A stretch of DNA of 64,000 nucleotides from Chalciporus piperatus (GCA_038093975.1 JBBPTG010000081.1:1-64000), one strand, 5' to 3'; shown: positions 49,601-63,000, counted from the stretch's first letter. Numbers and translations: made by a program. The notes: generated by a model not told the origin, from the letters alone.

Positions 49601-49855
49601 ACGCCTTTCCGGCCCGGACACGATGGTGGCGGACAGCCTGTCAGGTATGGTCAGCACTTACTCTATCCTGCCAGGGTCGAGGAGGTTTCCGAGGAATGTA
49701 CGTCAGGGAGTGTGTCAGGGACGCAAGGAAAGGCCTTGACCGGCCCGAATAATACTACGCCCGTTGAGCGGGAGGCCATGAGTGGGCCGTTGCGAATGCA
49801 GGTGTTGGAGTCGCCACTGGGGGCGAAGCGATCGAGGCGGGCGATCGACTCTTGA
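46662..49855 (+). CDS. PHD-finger protein, probable chromatin factor
   Basis: The ATG at 46662 begins MHSEPHISQRNTERTPP, and the stop is at 49857. A chain of small 5' exons (46662 to about 48116) with short introns leads to VTPLNPPTSAQRIPTPWPVT and GGYGRY, then across an intron to RSDGPWWRPEQDAL. The large last exon starts around 48209. Its C4HC3 PHD finger lies at about 48960-49125: TVCICQGRDDGRPLVQCDAC, RNWYHLECIGI and WFCANC. A basic cluster (KVKRSRKRKKVSADQ) precedes it and could be a nuclear signal. The rest is Ser/Pro/Gly-rich and disordered. The exact boundaries of the exons between 47020 and 47660 are uncertain. Reading of methylated histone H3 is inferred from the domain. Confidence 0.75.
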
Positions 49856-49857
49856 CG

Positions 49858-51026
49858 TCGCGTTTGGTCGCTGACATAGCGATTTTGGTTGCACTGTGTT
49901 AGGTGAAGTTTGAAAAGCCCAGCGGCGGCCAGTTGTTCCATTATTTTTTTATGTGGGGCGCCCTTGTGTTATTCGAACTGATATGATCTGCTACAACTGT
50001 GTAGATACCAGCGGGCTGCCTGTTGATTACTGCACCTAGCATGTGCTAGACAATACTTGCACGTTACTAGGATCGTTTACCTTGGTAGGGTTGCAGTAAT
50101 ATCTGTTTAGAGTGAAGTACAGTATGTAATTTTGCTAGTTGCAATGAATCAAGTGCATCATGCATGTCTGTAGTACGGTCTCTGGCGTTCCTGATGAGTC
50201 CGCGGCGGAAGACGGACAGACTACATCAGTTATGCGGCTGCAATTGGTCAGTGAAACCTAACGTCGCCTCGGCCAGCGGACGGATGATTGATGCGTATAA
50301 GCGTTGACATGTGGCAGGACTTGCCGGCGAACTCGAAGCTAATCAGCCCAAATGTCATCGCGCGGCACGCGAGCAGTTTTGGAATCTGCCCTGAGCGAGC
50401 ACACAGCGTCGAACCGCTAATGCGGACGTGCCTAAAGTCGATTCCACGGCTGGTCAGTGGTGACGGTATGAAGTGTCTCACGAGTTAATCATTTGGATAC
50501 AAAAAGCGCCGAAAGTTCTCAGGTGTTGTCGCAATCTAGCATGTAAGTATCCGGTGAGCAGAGTTCGAGGACGTGCGAGGGAGCCGTTCAGGGACACCGG
50601 GGGACGGGATGATGGGATCCAAAATCGGAAGCATCTTGCTCGCTGTCGTATGGTAGACACTCGGGGCTCCGCGGAATGGTTCGGGCAAACTCGGAGATGG
50701 TAGTTGGATAGCTGGATTGGATGGAGTGGAAGGGAAGGGAAGTCGAAGAGTAGACCCGGTCCTGGACTGTGTTCGTCGTAGGTAAATTCGAACGAGGAAG
50801 GAGCGGGAGAATGTTTAGTAAATTGAACATGTTTCGGTGGAAGACAGACAGTGACGTAAGGGAGAGAGTATTGCCGTGGAACATGTCGTTGCTTGTTCCC
50901 ACGGCGTGTCCGAGTTTCGATATAACTTGTTGCGACGAAGGCAACTCCCTGTCTGTCACTGTCTATCCTCGACCGGCGACTTGGAATCTCTTCACCCCTT
51001 CACACAGGCTACCTTCAATTCATACC
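49858..51026. other. Intergenic region, no supported gene
   Basis: About 1.2 kb between the PHD and FYVE genes. No frame shows a family signature. A CTGATGAGTCCGCGGCGG sequence near 50193 resembles part of a hammerhead ribozyme but lacks the required GAAA. The last 200 bp are the likely FYVE-gene promoter. Confidence 0.45.
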
Positions 51027-52240
51027 ATGTCCCTCATCGCATCAACTCTCACAGACTTCGCACACAAGGCACACACATCCATCGTCCGCTCCCACTCTTT
51101 CTCCGATAACTCGGACTGCTCGTCTGACGCCTCATCACTCGCAGAGAGTAGGTCACTTGCCCACCATTTTCGCTCGTCAAACTCACCGTTCTTGTATCAG
51201 GTTCATCACGACGCAGACATCCCCGACGCGCTTGTCTGTCACCTCCTACCGAGCGCCGTGCCAACGAGCACCTCGCCGTTCTCCTCCCGAAGAATTTGTG
51301 GAAGGCAAGCACTCTCGTCGATTTGAATGCTTCTTCCCCTTACCTGTCTCGAACATAGCCTGATTCACTAGCCTCGGTGTGCGACAACTTCTATTGTCGC
51401 GTCAAGTTCTCCGTCCTGGAACGTCGTCATGTCAGTCATCCACAAATGTGTCTCGTGCCCCCAACTCACTCCGTTGTCAAACAGCACTGTAGAAAATGTG
51501 GCGGTGTATTTTGCAATCATTGCACTTCAAGACTCACGCACCTCCTCGATGTTTCCAATCTTGACTTCCTCCACCCTCCCCGAAACATTCCCATTGTCGC
51601 TTTCAATAGTTCTACATCACCAGTCACTTTGGAGAAGGTTTGTGATGATTGCTGGGACCAAATTCATGGTTCTCCGCGTACCCCTGATACAAGACCCTCC
51701 ACGCCCTTGTTGGTAACATCATCGTCTTCTACCGCCTCTCCATCTCCGACTTCCTCCATTTGTGCTTCTCCCGTAGAACCATCGACCCTATTGGCAAGGG
51801 CCGTTCGTCCCAAACGGAGTTCGTCCCAATTGAGTACAAGACATGCTCCCTTCTCACCAGTCATCGTCACTCTTCATCCTGAATTCGAGTCTCCAGAGCC
51901 TTCTCTCGGAGAGCTGGGCGCCTACCCTTTGCGTCGGTCGAGCATCATCTGCAAAGCCACAGGTGGCGGTCGTTGGGAACCGAAGAACTCTCCCCCCAAG
52001 ATTGGCCTGCGCATACCTGGCTGTAAAGCTGCGTACGAAGTTGATATGGAACACGAAGATGCTGAGGAACGCAAACGTTGTTTAAACCCAATCATCAGAG
52101 ACGGAGGTTAGTGTCTGGTTATTTCATGCCTTTGTGCTCGTTCTCAAACCACTATAGAATTCCAGTATCGTTTCAGGCAGGACCGGGTGCTTGCTGCTGC
52201 AAGCCTCTCTCGAGGCCCTTGCCCCCTCTCAACTTTCTAG
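51027..52240 (+). CDS. FYVE zinc-finger protein
   Basis: Five exons (51027-51147, 51201-51304, 51359-51430, 51485-52106, 52158-52240) give 333 residues. The FYVE finger occupies about residues 78-150: CDNFYCRVKFSVLERRH joined to HCRKCGGVFCNHCTSR and, later, VCDDCW. The RRHHCRKCGG core is the lipid-binding signature, so binding of phosphatidylinositol 3-phosphate on endosomes is expected. A Ser/Thr/Pro linker follows, then a conserved C-terminal tail (FQYRFRQDRVLAAASLSR). The second intron (51305-51358) uses a GC donor (AAG/GCAAGC) with an AG acceptor; only this join keeps NLWK-PDSLASVCDN in frame. No ortholog name is claimed. Confidence 0.85.
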
Positions 52241-52727
52241 ATGTCCCTTTGCCAACCCTAATTTATTCACTCTGTTGTACCTTCCTTGCATTGCGCTGCT
52301 CATACCCTGTCTTGCTCACGAGGCTCTCCGTCTCTGTTTATATCCTTTGTCTGCGATACCTTGTGTATACCTTGCATGCTTTCCTCCCTCCCACTTGCGC
52401 CACTTCTTTCGCTATCGGGCGTGAACCTATGCTCCATCTTATGCCGTTATGTCTGCTAACTTAATGTTGTGACTTATGTTCAGTATTATACTATTTATCG
52501 CACTGTGGCACTAGGTTCCGCTACATACCTCATACATCTACGATACCTTGTTATACCACTAGTTGTTTCTCTTCATAGGGCCAAGTTGTGATTCCTTGAA
52601 TTGCAGTTGATTGTTGTGGTACGACAAACTTGATTGGATGAGCTTCAACAGGGATGTGACGAATTTGGGTCTGATATTTTCGAATCTTGCATTGATACTG
52701 CACGAGCTTGCACCTCCGACAGAGGCG
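52241..52727. other. Intergenic spacer
   Basis: Roughly 490 bp, pyrimidine-rich on the plus strand, holding the 3' end of the FYVE gene and the promoter of the ABC-F gene. No gene or RNA was recognised. Confidence 0.45.
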
Positions 52728-55700
52728 ATGACATCCCTGCAAATAGCGGAAGAAATACGAGCCATCTTCCCTGCAACAGAGGAACTAATCGTTCAATATC
52801 TCTCTGGCTATCTTGTCGACGATGCTGGCGAGGAGGAAGATGTGCTACAAGTTGCCAACGACATGCTCAGCTCCCTGGGCCGAGACCGACCGGACGACGT
52901 ACAGAAACTGATGGCACGACTCAGGGATCTCCTCTCCGAGCAGCTCGAAGCACGGGCACTGAACAGCACTCGCCCGAAGCTGATGAAACTAGAAAAGGTC
53001 GTCGATCTGAGCAAGGCGGGGGCGATGTCGAGCACGATCGGTCTTGGTCAAGGAGGCGTTGATCTCGAGAGCATCAACAAGGGAAAGTGAGTAGTAGTTT
53101 GCGGTGTCTCTGTGCGCGCAGTGGTAGACATGACGGGTGATGCGCGCAGAGCATCGCGTGTGGACGTCAAGAAACTTGAGAAACAAGAAGCTAAGCTCAA
53201 GGTAAGGAACATGTCTGGGGGCAAGTATGAGCGGAGCGGTTGATATTCTTGGACAGGCCAAGATCGAGAAACGTTCTCGCAGAGATCTTTACGAAGGATC
53301 CAAGTTGCTTGACCAACATCGCAAGCAGGTGAGCCCTCCGTCCAACATGTTTTCCGACAGCTTTTTCACACACCGTATCTAGCAAAACTACGAGGAAATG
53401 TTCATGAAGGTGATCATCCGTCTCGTGTCCATGTATCTCTCATATGACATACCGGAACGCAGATCAATCCTATCGAAGCTGCCGCTGCCGCGAAGAACAA
53501 GAGCAAAGATATCCATCTCCCGTCTATTGATGTCAACTTTGGCTCAAATCGTATATTGTGCGCGTTAATTAACACGGTGAGATGACATTTCAACTGATCT
53601 CCCCTCAACCAGGTCTGGTGCGACCCTCACACTTGCCTATGGCCGTCGCTACGGTCTGATCGGACGTAACGGTGGGTGTATCGTCGGATTACATTGAAAC
53701 TCCTTTCATGGACACGGTTTTCCAGGTGTCGGAAAATCGACATTGCTTCGACACATCGCCATGCGTGAACTACCGATAGCAGCCCATATCACGATTCTAT
53801 TCGTAGAGCAAGAGGTGTGTTCAAGGTTCTATTCCGACGAAATACTAAATCTCCGAAGATCATCGGTGACGATACCTCTGCTCTCGAGTCTGTTCTCAAA
53901 GCGGATGTCTGGAGAGACCATTTGTTGAAAGAGGAAGCCGTCCTCAATGCCAAACTTGCTGAACTCGAGACAGAGGGAGATGACAAGCGATTTGAAGATG
54001 CAAGAGAAGAAGCCACATCAAGACTGGCTGAGGTACATGCTCGTTTGAGTGACATGGACGCAGAAAGTGGTCCATCAAGAGCTGCAACGCTTCTGGCTGG
54101 TTAGTTTGCTTCAGCGACTGTCAACAAACTGGCGTCACGCCGATCAACTCTTGTTTTGCAGGACTTGGATTTAGCGAAGCTGATCAGTCGAGGCCGACGA
54201 AATCGTTTTCAGGAGGTTGGCGGTATGTGTCGTAGTGTCGGGAACGGCGTTGCATACTCATTTATCTAGGATGCGTCTGGCGCTTGCTCGTGCACTATTC
54301 GTGAAGGTATGAGCACTCTAGAGATGTCGCAAGGGTCGCCAATTGACAGGCTCATAGCCAGCTCTGTTGTTGCTTGATGAGCCTTCCAACCACATAGATT
54401 TGAATGCATTGGCATGGCTAGAAGATTACTTACAAACATGGCCTGGAACGTTGCTTGTCGTATCGCACGACCGTGCATTCCTGTATGTTCCGCAGTACAG
54501 CTTGGATTCTCGTTTACTCACACGGAATTTACAGTGATGCCGTGGCAACTGATATCGTTCACCAACACTCGGGACGTCTGGATTATTACAAAGGGTATGT
54601 CTCCCTGTGCACTGAGCCGCGTCACAGTAACTCAAATCAGTACAGAAACTTTTCCCAGTTCTATTCCACCAAGTCGGAACGTGATCGGAACATGCGGAAA
54701 GAATATGAGACCCAGATGGAATACCGCAAGCACCTGCAAGCATTTATTGACCGGTGGAGATACAACGCAAACAGAGGTATGCCACTGCTGGTTTAGATAT
54801 GACCTGCATTAATAGCGAGAGTTTAGCTGCGCAGGCGCAGATGCGAATCAAGGTTCTGGAAAAGGTCGGTTGCACCACCTTTGTAACAGACACAGGCTCA
54901 TGAAGGACGGATTTAGCTGCCGGACCTTGAACCGCCAGAGGAAGAAGAGACCGAAACGTTCAAGTTAGCAAACTTTTGCGCATGGCTCAGGCAAATCTCT
55001 GACGAACGCGTTACAGAATCCCAGAGACCGAAAAGATATCACCACCGTTACTCCAGTTATCGGGCATCGACTTTGGATATGATGCAGATCAGATCCTTCT
55101 CAAAAATATCGACATCGATGTTGGCCTGGATTCGCGAATAGCTGTGGTGGGACCAAACGGGGCCGGGAAGTCAACGCTGTGAGGATCCAATGTCCCTTTT
55201 TGTGTTCGTACTTGCTCATGAATTTGCCAGCATCAAGTTATTGACTGGCGAGCTTCGACCACTGAGAGGGGAACTTAACAAGAACGGTCGCCTGCGGATG
55301 TAAGTCACCATGTTGTCATCGGAATTTGAGCTTATCCCTTCACGACAGAGGCTACTTTGCTCAACACCATGTCGACTCGCTGAACCCAGAACTGTCGCCT
55401 GTCCAATTTTTGGCCTCCAAGTTCCCTGGAAAGACGGAACAAGAATACAGAGGCCACCTTGGCAATTTCCAGATTAGCGGAATGACAGGGTACGTTCTTC
55501 CGTTTGCGAGACGAAGCCAGGAACCGACCTGCTCCTGCGAAATCACAGGCTGCAGTTGATTGGAACTCTGTCCGGAGGTCAAAAATCGCGTGTAGCATTT
55601 GCAGCACTGTCTTTGATGAACCCACATATTCTGTTGCTCGACGAGCCCACTAACCATCTCGATATCGAGGTCAGTCCCCTTTTATTCAGGTAAGGAGTGC

Positions 55701-56020
55701 GACTGATGTATTTTCAGGGTCTTGATGCATTAATGGCTGCACTGAATTCATGGAACGGCGGTGTGATTATCATCTCGCACGACGAGCGGTTCATTACGAA
55801 TGTTGCAAAAGAAGTAAGAAGGTCATCAGTATCTGCGGAGACATGTAACTGAGGTATATTTGGACAGCTTTGGGTGTGTGCAGATGGAACCGTTTCAAAG
55901 TTCATGGGAGACGTGCAAGCCTACAAGGTGAGTGTGTCGTGGTTCCGCAGCTTGATGTAGCTGACGTGACATCTCTCTTTACAGAGCTTGATTGTGAGCA
56001 ACATCAAGTTGCGCCCTTAG
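52728..56020 (+). CDS. GCN20: ABC-F ATPase of the GCN20/ABCF3 type
   Basis: Soluble twin-ATPase protein that works with Gcn1 on ribosomes to activate the eIF2-alpha kinase Gcn2. It has an N-terminal domain (from [20 protein letters not shown] at 52728; the frame is open upstream to 52611) and two ABC modules. Module 1: Walker A GRNGVGKST, signature [17 protein letters not shown], Walker [14 protein letters not shown]. Between them is the linker [20 protein letters not shown]. Module 2: Walker [10 protein letters not shown], signature [13 protein letters not shown], Walker [13 protein letters not shown], and the H-loop [10 protein letters not shown]. The presence of the long N-terminal domain favours GCN20 over ARB1. 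The gene is cut by many introns of about 45-60 nt, so exact exon ends are approximate. Confidence 0.9.
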
Positions 56021-56200
56021 GCAGGTCAGTACTAGAAGAGCTTGTACTTGTAGTAGACAGCGTGCTTATCAAACTGGTCTGCGAATGCTCACCATGACGA
56101 GTATTGTCAGTGCGATGCTAATTTATCAGCGGGTCGCCGTCTATCTATTTCTGCGCAATATTGCCCATCGAGTATTCGCGAGACTTCAAAAAACATTACT

Positions 56201-58466
56201 CTAACTCCAGCACTCTTCGATAAACCTCTTCTCGCGTTCCATCGCAGAGACAAAGTCGATTGAATCCTCCTCCGTCATTTCCCCGAACTCTTCCACAGCT
56301 TCTCTGACCGCTTCACGCACTGCCGCGGGCATCTTGTTCGAAGACCTGTAGCGCATTAGTCCTCTCCGTTGGCCAGATTTATCTCCGATCGGCACATACC
56401 CTGAAATGATCAGCGTGCCTCGCTGCTTTCCAAGCAGCTCCCAGACCCTTTCCTTGTCTTGACGCAGCAGATCCTGAACGTATGTTCTCTTCGCACCTTC
56501 GGGCCCATCGCGGGAGAACGCCACGCGGTACGTGATTTTGTCGGTTTCTGCGTACGTCTCCCATTCTGCACCGTAGTGATGATCCTTCGAAGCTGACCGA
56601 CAACCAAAATAGAGTGTCGTAGCTAGACAGATTTGAGGATAAAGCAAGGTATTATTTACAAGGGAGGACCGACCTTCAGATCCTTCATGGATCCGATCTT
56701 CGATGACCGCTCGCATGGGGGCAACGCCTGTACCGGGTCCGACGCAAATCACGGGAGTCCGGGGATCATCAGGGAGTGATATCAGGCCTTTTTGGATAGT
56801 AATGCGCAATTTGTCACCTAGAAGGCCAGAGAGCATTAGCTTGGTCAAGAACACACAAATTTCACGTGCCAGGACGGAGCGCGGCAAGGTAACTCGTGCA
56901 AACGCCTTTCCTCGGTATCTTCAGTTTAGTACGATACCTGACGATCGCTACACAAAGATGGATTTCTCTAGGGTGCCGCTGTATGGCGCGATGAGTAGGA
57001 ATCCCAGCCTAATACAAAGAACGTACTTTTGGAGAACTTGCTATAGAAAATTGTCGCGGTCGAAGTGGAGGGAATAAGTCAAAGACATAATCTCTTGGTA
57101 TCCGTGCCGAACGGAACTCGGCTAACACCTCCCTGATGGTGCGCCTTACACGTTGACAGTAATCGTTCAGCTCCTCCTGTGGTGACTTGAGTCCGAGAAA
57201 TTGGAAGATGCAAATAACATACGGCGCCTTCGTCTGAGACGAACTCATCTAATTTCTCTCGTTCTAATTCATCGGTTACAAAATGTCGAAGCAGCTCAAA
57301 GAAATTGCGACGGGGAACGGCATTGAAGTCAAGGTGACGACTGAATAGTATGCGAAGTGTTGTAACCCGCGGCGTATGTTCAGGTAACGACTGATCTGTG
57401 TAACGATCAGCAGGGTCCTAAGATGAGGATGCGTGCTCACCTCGCATCGCATGTCTCACAGTAAAAGGCTCGTCCGCAGTGTTTGCCCAGCCCACAGATA
57501 TTAAGAAACTATCCACCTCTGATTCAAGGGCAACCGGATAAATGGCAGCGACATCTCCTGGCTGGTAACTGTGCGACAGTGTTAGCATAGAACGCCATAG
57601 TACGAGTCTCACTGACTCAAGGTTTCTATCAGACAGGAACTCGAAATGTCTGACATCTTGAAACCAGTCATCTGTCGTGATTCGACGGTTAGCTTGCACC
57701 GTCACATTGTAAAAGTCTTGATCGGTCTCCAGAGGGTCTGAGCACCCAGTTTCAGGTGGTACAGTTACAGTCACGACGCGAGATGGGGGTTTTCCGACTT
57801 TGGGTGGAACCTTGAGTGAGTCCTCGATGGGGTATAGTTCAACTAGTTTTTCCAACAATTGTTCTCTCCACGGATCCAGAGCACCATCCATCCTAACTTA
57901 TTCGTCAACGACTCGCAATACGGCTGATGAGTTGAGCGACATACCCTAGTCGATGTTGGTCATCCCCTTCGCCTCTGGGACAGATTTCGCGTCCACCTAA
58001 ACTCGTTAGCCGACGGGATAGCTTCTTTGCTGGCCAACAAAACTTTTCGTATGCGGTGTCGCCCAGCCCAAAGATAGCGAAGTCCAAGTCCTCAAACAGA
58101 TCCTCGGATAAATCAGATCGGAGCAAAGTAGTCCACAAGGGTGTCATTGCACGAGGCTCCGTTCCCGATCCCGTGGTCGCAACCACGAAGACGACGAGTG
58201 ATTCCGAGATCAATTCTTCCTATAAAACGTCCCCAAGTTGATCGAAAGAAAAGGCGTGAATCACGTACGGGAGGGTACGACCCCATGTCGCGCACGCGAC
58301 ATTGAAACTGACCTCTTCGGCACTCTCTGGCGATCCGATCAGCAGCTTCTTGCGCTGTTCCGGTTTCTGTTGCGTATAGGATCAAGATTTGTCGATCGTC
58401 CAAGCCATCGTACTCGTCCTCCGCAGGGACTTTTTCATCTTCGTCATTGCACGAGCTGACAGACAT
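56201..58466 (-). CDS. TAH18: NADPH-dependent diflavin oxidoreductase TAH18
   Basis: Passes electrons from NADPH via FAD and FMN to Dre2 in cytosolic Fe-S protein assembly. The ATG at 58466 begins MSVSSCNDEDEK. The flavodoxin domain follows: ILILYATETGTAQEAADRIA, FVVATTGSGTEPRAM and FAIFGLGDTAYEKFCW. Next are the connecting domain (YQPGDVAAIYP) and the FAD-binding motif RPRQFSIASS. The NADPH-binding part has ICVGPGTGVAPMRAVIEDR, LYFGCRSASKDHHYG and the C-terminal SSNKMPAAVREAV, ending EECWS. Domain order and length match the Tah18/NDOR1 family rather than P450 reductase, because no membrane anchor is present. Several short introns occur. It is divergent from the SMN gene, with about 350 bp between start codons. 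Confidence 0.9.
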
Positions 58467-58815
58467 CCCGGTTGCGTATGTTGGCAAGCCTAGGAACTCA
58501 AGGGAATGAAGAGTGATGTACAGAACGAAAGCAACGAGGATCGTGAAACGAATGACTCGGACAAGTGGAAGAAGAGATGGCTGGCAGCTTGCGATGGGCG
58601 AATGCTGTCCAGAGGAGTTGTGGCTGCTTGTAGTACAAGTTCAGCAAATAAGGTTAGTGTGTACAACTTCCCGTAATCAGGCGGTTGAGCATGGTAGGGG
58701 AGCGGGGTGACATTGAACTTGTGTCTGTCGGTGTCATTGTCTGATCTGATCCGCGTCGCGTGACTTGCAGTTGCACGACAAGGACCAGGACCTTGACGCG
58801 CCTCGAACTTGCATC

Positions 58816-59866
58816 ATGCGCCCACTGATCCAATACGACCTCGATGAACCACCAGCGCCCCCCACTCACGCTGTTGGCCCACAACCACCGACGAAGAAAC
58901 GCAGACGGAACCATTACCGCCCACAAAAACCCCACCTCCAACCCAGGGCACCCCATACCATCCAACACTGGGACGACCCAGGCAACTCCAACGTCGGCAT
59001 GGTATACGACGAACAAGAGTCTGGCAGCGGGGACACTCCCGTACCTGTACCCGGTGCATCCGAAATAGCGTCGTACGCCGAAGACAATGACTACGAGGAC
59101 GGGGGGGAAGAGTACGACGATGCGGAATACGACGGTGAGATGGGCGCAGAAGAAGAGGAGGAGGAGAGTAGGGAGCTATCACACGGAGAGATTTGGGACG
59201 ACTCGGCGCTCATTGACGCATGGAACTCTGCAGAGGCAGAATATGAGGTACCGTCCCCTACCTCACTTTCCCCTGCACACTCCACTGACACCCTCCTTTC
59301 CAAGGCATACCATGGTAAATCCCAGGAGTGGAAAACCCAACCCGTCAAAAAGTCCCCCTTGTGCGTCCGGACTCGGGCCATCCGTGAACGGTGTTTACTG
59401 ACCCACATTCTGTCTGCAGGTGGTACAACAAACCCTACACGGGACCTCCATCCCAACCAGGGCCTAGTAAACAGCCCCCTTCGACAAAAGTCGTCGACGA
59501 ACAAGATACTGCCCCAATCGACTTCAACACCTTTGTCCCAACACACGACCCATCCCTCTCCACCCACGCCGCCGTTACTGCCCCAGCAGCGTCCACCCCA
59601 TTTACGATGCCTCAACCTTTTACGATGATGGTCAGTCGCGACGAAGCGTTCAACAATGCACTGAGTGCTATGTACTGGAGTGGTTACTGGACCGCAGTGT
59701 ATCATGTGAGTTTTCCCCTCTTCCTCACTTCCAACCCAGCCTGACTTTGCCGTAGTGTCAGAGCCAGTCGAGCGGGAAAAACACCACTGTATCTGGAGAG
59801 GCTACCGATAACGAAAACATCGATGTTGACGGAGACGAGGAAGATCTGATACCAGCGCAACGATGA
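58816..59866 (+). CDS. SMN1: Survival motor neuron (SMN) homologue
   Basis: Four exons (58816-59247, 59305-59360, 59420-59705, 59756-59866) give 294 residues. Two SMN hallmarks are visible: the Gemin2-binding helix GEIWDDSALIDAWNSAEAEY at about residues 120-143, and a C-terminal YG-box, SAMYWSGYWTAVYH, used for oligomerisation. The SPLWYN segment after the first region also fits fungal SMN. No Tudor domain is seen, as in fission yeast SMN. SMN assembles Sm rings on spliceosomal snRNAs. An unusual N-terminal extension of about 115 residues (basic TKKRRRNHYRPQK, then acidic) precedes the Gemin2-binding helix. An upstream non-coding exon is possible. Confidence 0.75.
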
Positions 59867-60029
59867 GAGCTTTGCGGGCTATGTCATTCAGAATCTTGAC
59901 CGTCTCAGGTATAACGTTTTCCATCGTCACTTGTCAGGTACGTTGTTTCAGAAAGAATAAGAATGAAAGCAAGGCGAGGTGAGAACAATATTGGTAGAGG
60001 GGCATTACACGCAGGCACGGAATACTTGA

Positions 60030-63000
60030 TTACAGCGCAATCTCCACGTCCAGTCTGGCCAGATACGAGTATACGTCGGGCGACATCCGATATTTCAATA
60101 TGCCCGCAAACACTATCAGTGACCTCGATTTCTTTCGTAGGGAGGTTAAAGTCTGAAATGTACATATGTTAGACGTAGCTCCCTCCGGATTATGGCAACG
60201 GGTACGAACCAATTGACGCGTAGCTGCAGCAGCAGCAGATGCTTTGACAGATTGGTGAACAACTGCGAGCGAATCCATCGTAAGAGGCAAGTAAACTTGC
60301 AAGTTGCGCTGGAGCGCGTCGTGGAGATCCTTGAATTCCTCCGCTTTTCGAGTGATCTTTGCAACGTCTCCGTCCAACGGAATGAGATCTGTGGACTCCA
60401 TGATCTAGCAGAGGAACAACAGTCATTAACCAGAAATCTGGGGAAACGTAGCGGACGTACCTCGAGAGTAACGTCGGGTCTCCCAGCATTCTTCGCATTG
60501 ATCGCCTCCCTGACTCTCAACAACTTGACAGCAGCATCTCTATCCCTCCCAACAGCCCTGTTCATCCTTTCATAATGCCGCAAAATTTCGACCGCCGTCT
60601 TCTCGATCACCCTGCCCTTTTCGTTTTCACCGCCAGTCGTCGGCAATGCGAGAGTGTTCCCGAGAGCTTGCGTGAGGCACGCAATCACAGTGGCATAGTC
60701 ACCAGCGAGGTTGTACAGTTTGATAGCTTCAGGAATACGGTCGTTTGCTTCAGACTCACGAGCCGCGCGGATGAGTATTTGCTCGTTGTACTGAGCAGTG
60801 TTTTGTAGCTGCAGGAGTGGGGCCCCTTGTTCGATGACGCCGCTCTGTGAAATGCGTCAGGGATAAGTCCTATTCAACAGAGGAGCCGACACATACGAAT
60901 TTCGTGCCATCTGGTCTGAACCCACCGACGAGTTCCTCCCATGCAGGTCCAGAATGTGCCAACACAATAATGCGTCTCACAAGCTCCCAGGCGCTCTCGA
61001 GGTTCTCTTTTCCAACACCATTGCCCTGGTCTGCGGACAAGCACACGCAATAGACGTATTGGAGTGCTTCTTTGGCGTCCATCTTCACGAATTGGCGGAC
61101 GTACCGCCAGATGAGCGTCGGGAGGCTGAGGGCCGGTGGGCCGACAGGAGATAATGTCACTATTGAAACGTTCCTTCAATAAGCTGTACGCTTGTAAATA
61201 TGAATTGACACATACGCGGGCCAAGCTCCGAGGTCTCAGCGCGTGAAGGAACACGGAGCAAACCATGGTACGCCAGAGCAATCGCAAGGTGAACCGCCTC
61301 GATTTCGGTTTCGGGACGCTCCCAAAGCGCAGCAACAGCCTTTGTACAAATTGGTGAGTGAATATACAATCCATGGCGCATATGAACGACAAACTCTCTC
61401 AAACTGTCCGCACATGAGCAGTACACTTGCCCAGGTGCCTTGGTTGGCTGCGTCGAAGTGACGTTCACCGTAACTCAGGAGGACTTCGGTGAGTCCACGA
61501 AGACCGCCTTCCTCTTCTTCGTCAACCTATTTGAATCGGTTTGAGCGATTACAGGTGGACATAGTCGAGCACATACCATCGCGAGCTGGAACCAAAGCCA
61601 ATCCTCTGTCGTCGTGGTGACGTAAGGTACAGTACGCCTCGAAGGCTCCAACCGACCCATGAGTTTGTACAAGGCAAGCTTGAATGGATCTGCCGAGGCA
61701 GAGTGCAGCATGTGTGCATTATACACAGTCTGTAAATGATCTCTGTGGGGTTTTGGCAGCCTGTTTGTCGATGGTCAGATATGCAATGCACGTGAAGCAT
61801 GGAGTCCACCGACGCACCGTCTTTCGGGAGACTCAATCCAAGACTTGAAGTGGCTAGCGAAGCTTGCTTCCCGATGATCAATAGCTGCCTGGCACCGGAG
61901 TGCCTCATCGAGTGCCTCCTGGGCGTGCCCCGTGCGCACGAGGTAGTACAGCTTAGCCCACAAAGGCTGCCCTGCAACCAGCTGCATCGCATCCCAGTCA
62001 GAGCAAGTCACAAGCAGCTGGTCAATACTTACTTCTATCCGCTCCTCCCACTGGCCATTTTTGTAGTATCTCATCAATAGGTAAGCCCGAATCTTGTTCG
62101 CCACACTAGGGTCACCTCCAAGACGCGCTTCCATCGGCCTGGACTGAATTGATCGATCAATGACGTCCCAGTACTGATCTTCGAGAGCCTCCCGTGATCC
62201 CTTGGCGATTTGAGTTCTCAGACCAGATGCCTCACGAGAGTCCGAGTCTGCGAGGTAGACACGAGCATATTTTCGCTCGAACAACGGTGCATTGAGGATA
62301 TGGGCACCAGCATGCTCAACGGGGGGGAGTGCAGGCGGTTCCCCTGTGATTTTTGCAAGGACATGGAAGTTGAACAACATTTGAGGAGTCGAAGCCTGAG
62401 GCGGATCAGTGAGTGGAATAGCAGCTCATGTGTATTCCAGCGTACCTCGACGTTCAGGCTGGCCGAAGATTGGATCAGGAGATGAATGATAGGGCATGAA
62501 GTTCCCCGTAGTCTGGCGACATTCAGCTCGCCGACTGCACGGTCATACGCCATCATCTTGCTCTGCATCTGCAAGGTCAAGCTCGGTCCCGTGCTTGCCT
62601 GTCAATCAAACGCGTCAAAGGAAGAATACCGCATAAGCTAGAGTATAACGCACAGCAAGACTTCCCCTTGCATGGAAGCTCTTCTTCATTTCTGCCAAAG
62701 CCTTGCTGTCGGTGGTTGACCGACCACCAAGTTCCTCAAACACCCGCCTCTTCTTGGCTTCCCAGTCCTTTCTACTCCTATCCTCGAGAAGCCGATAGAA
62801 GTCCTCTTGAGTTTCTCTTCTACCTTCCTCGATCGTGGATATGAGATTTTGTTCGTGTGCATGACGGAGGTACCCAGCGACGTCGGTGTCTTGAAGTGGC
62901 TGCAAGGGCGAAAACGTCGCAGACGTGTTCAAGTGTGCTATCGAACTAGCCAACGCAGGTGCATCGACGTGTGCCTGTGCCAACAGATAGTTGCTAGACA

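Noticed and set aside
50190..50222. Hammerhead-ribozyme-like core CTGATGAGTCCG with a GTCCG/CGGAC stem
   Set aside because: The invariant GAAA after stem II is missing (AGAC instead) and no stems I and III could be drawn. The similar string at 16606 has even less of the core.
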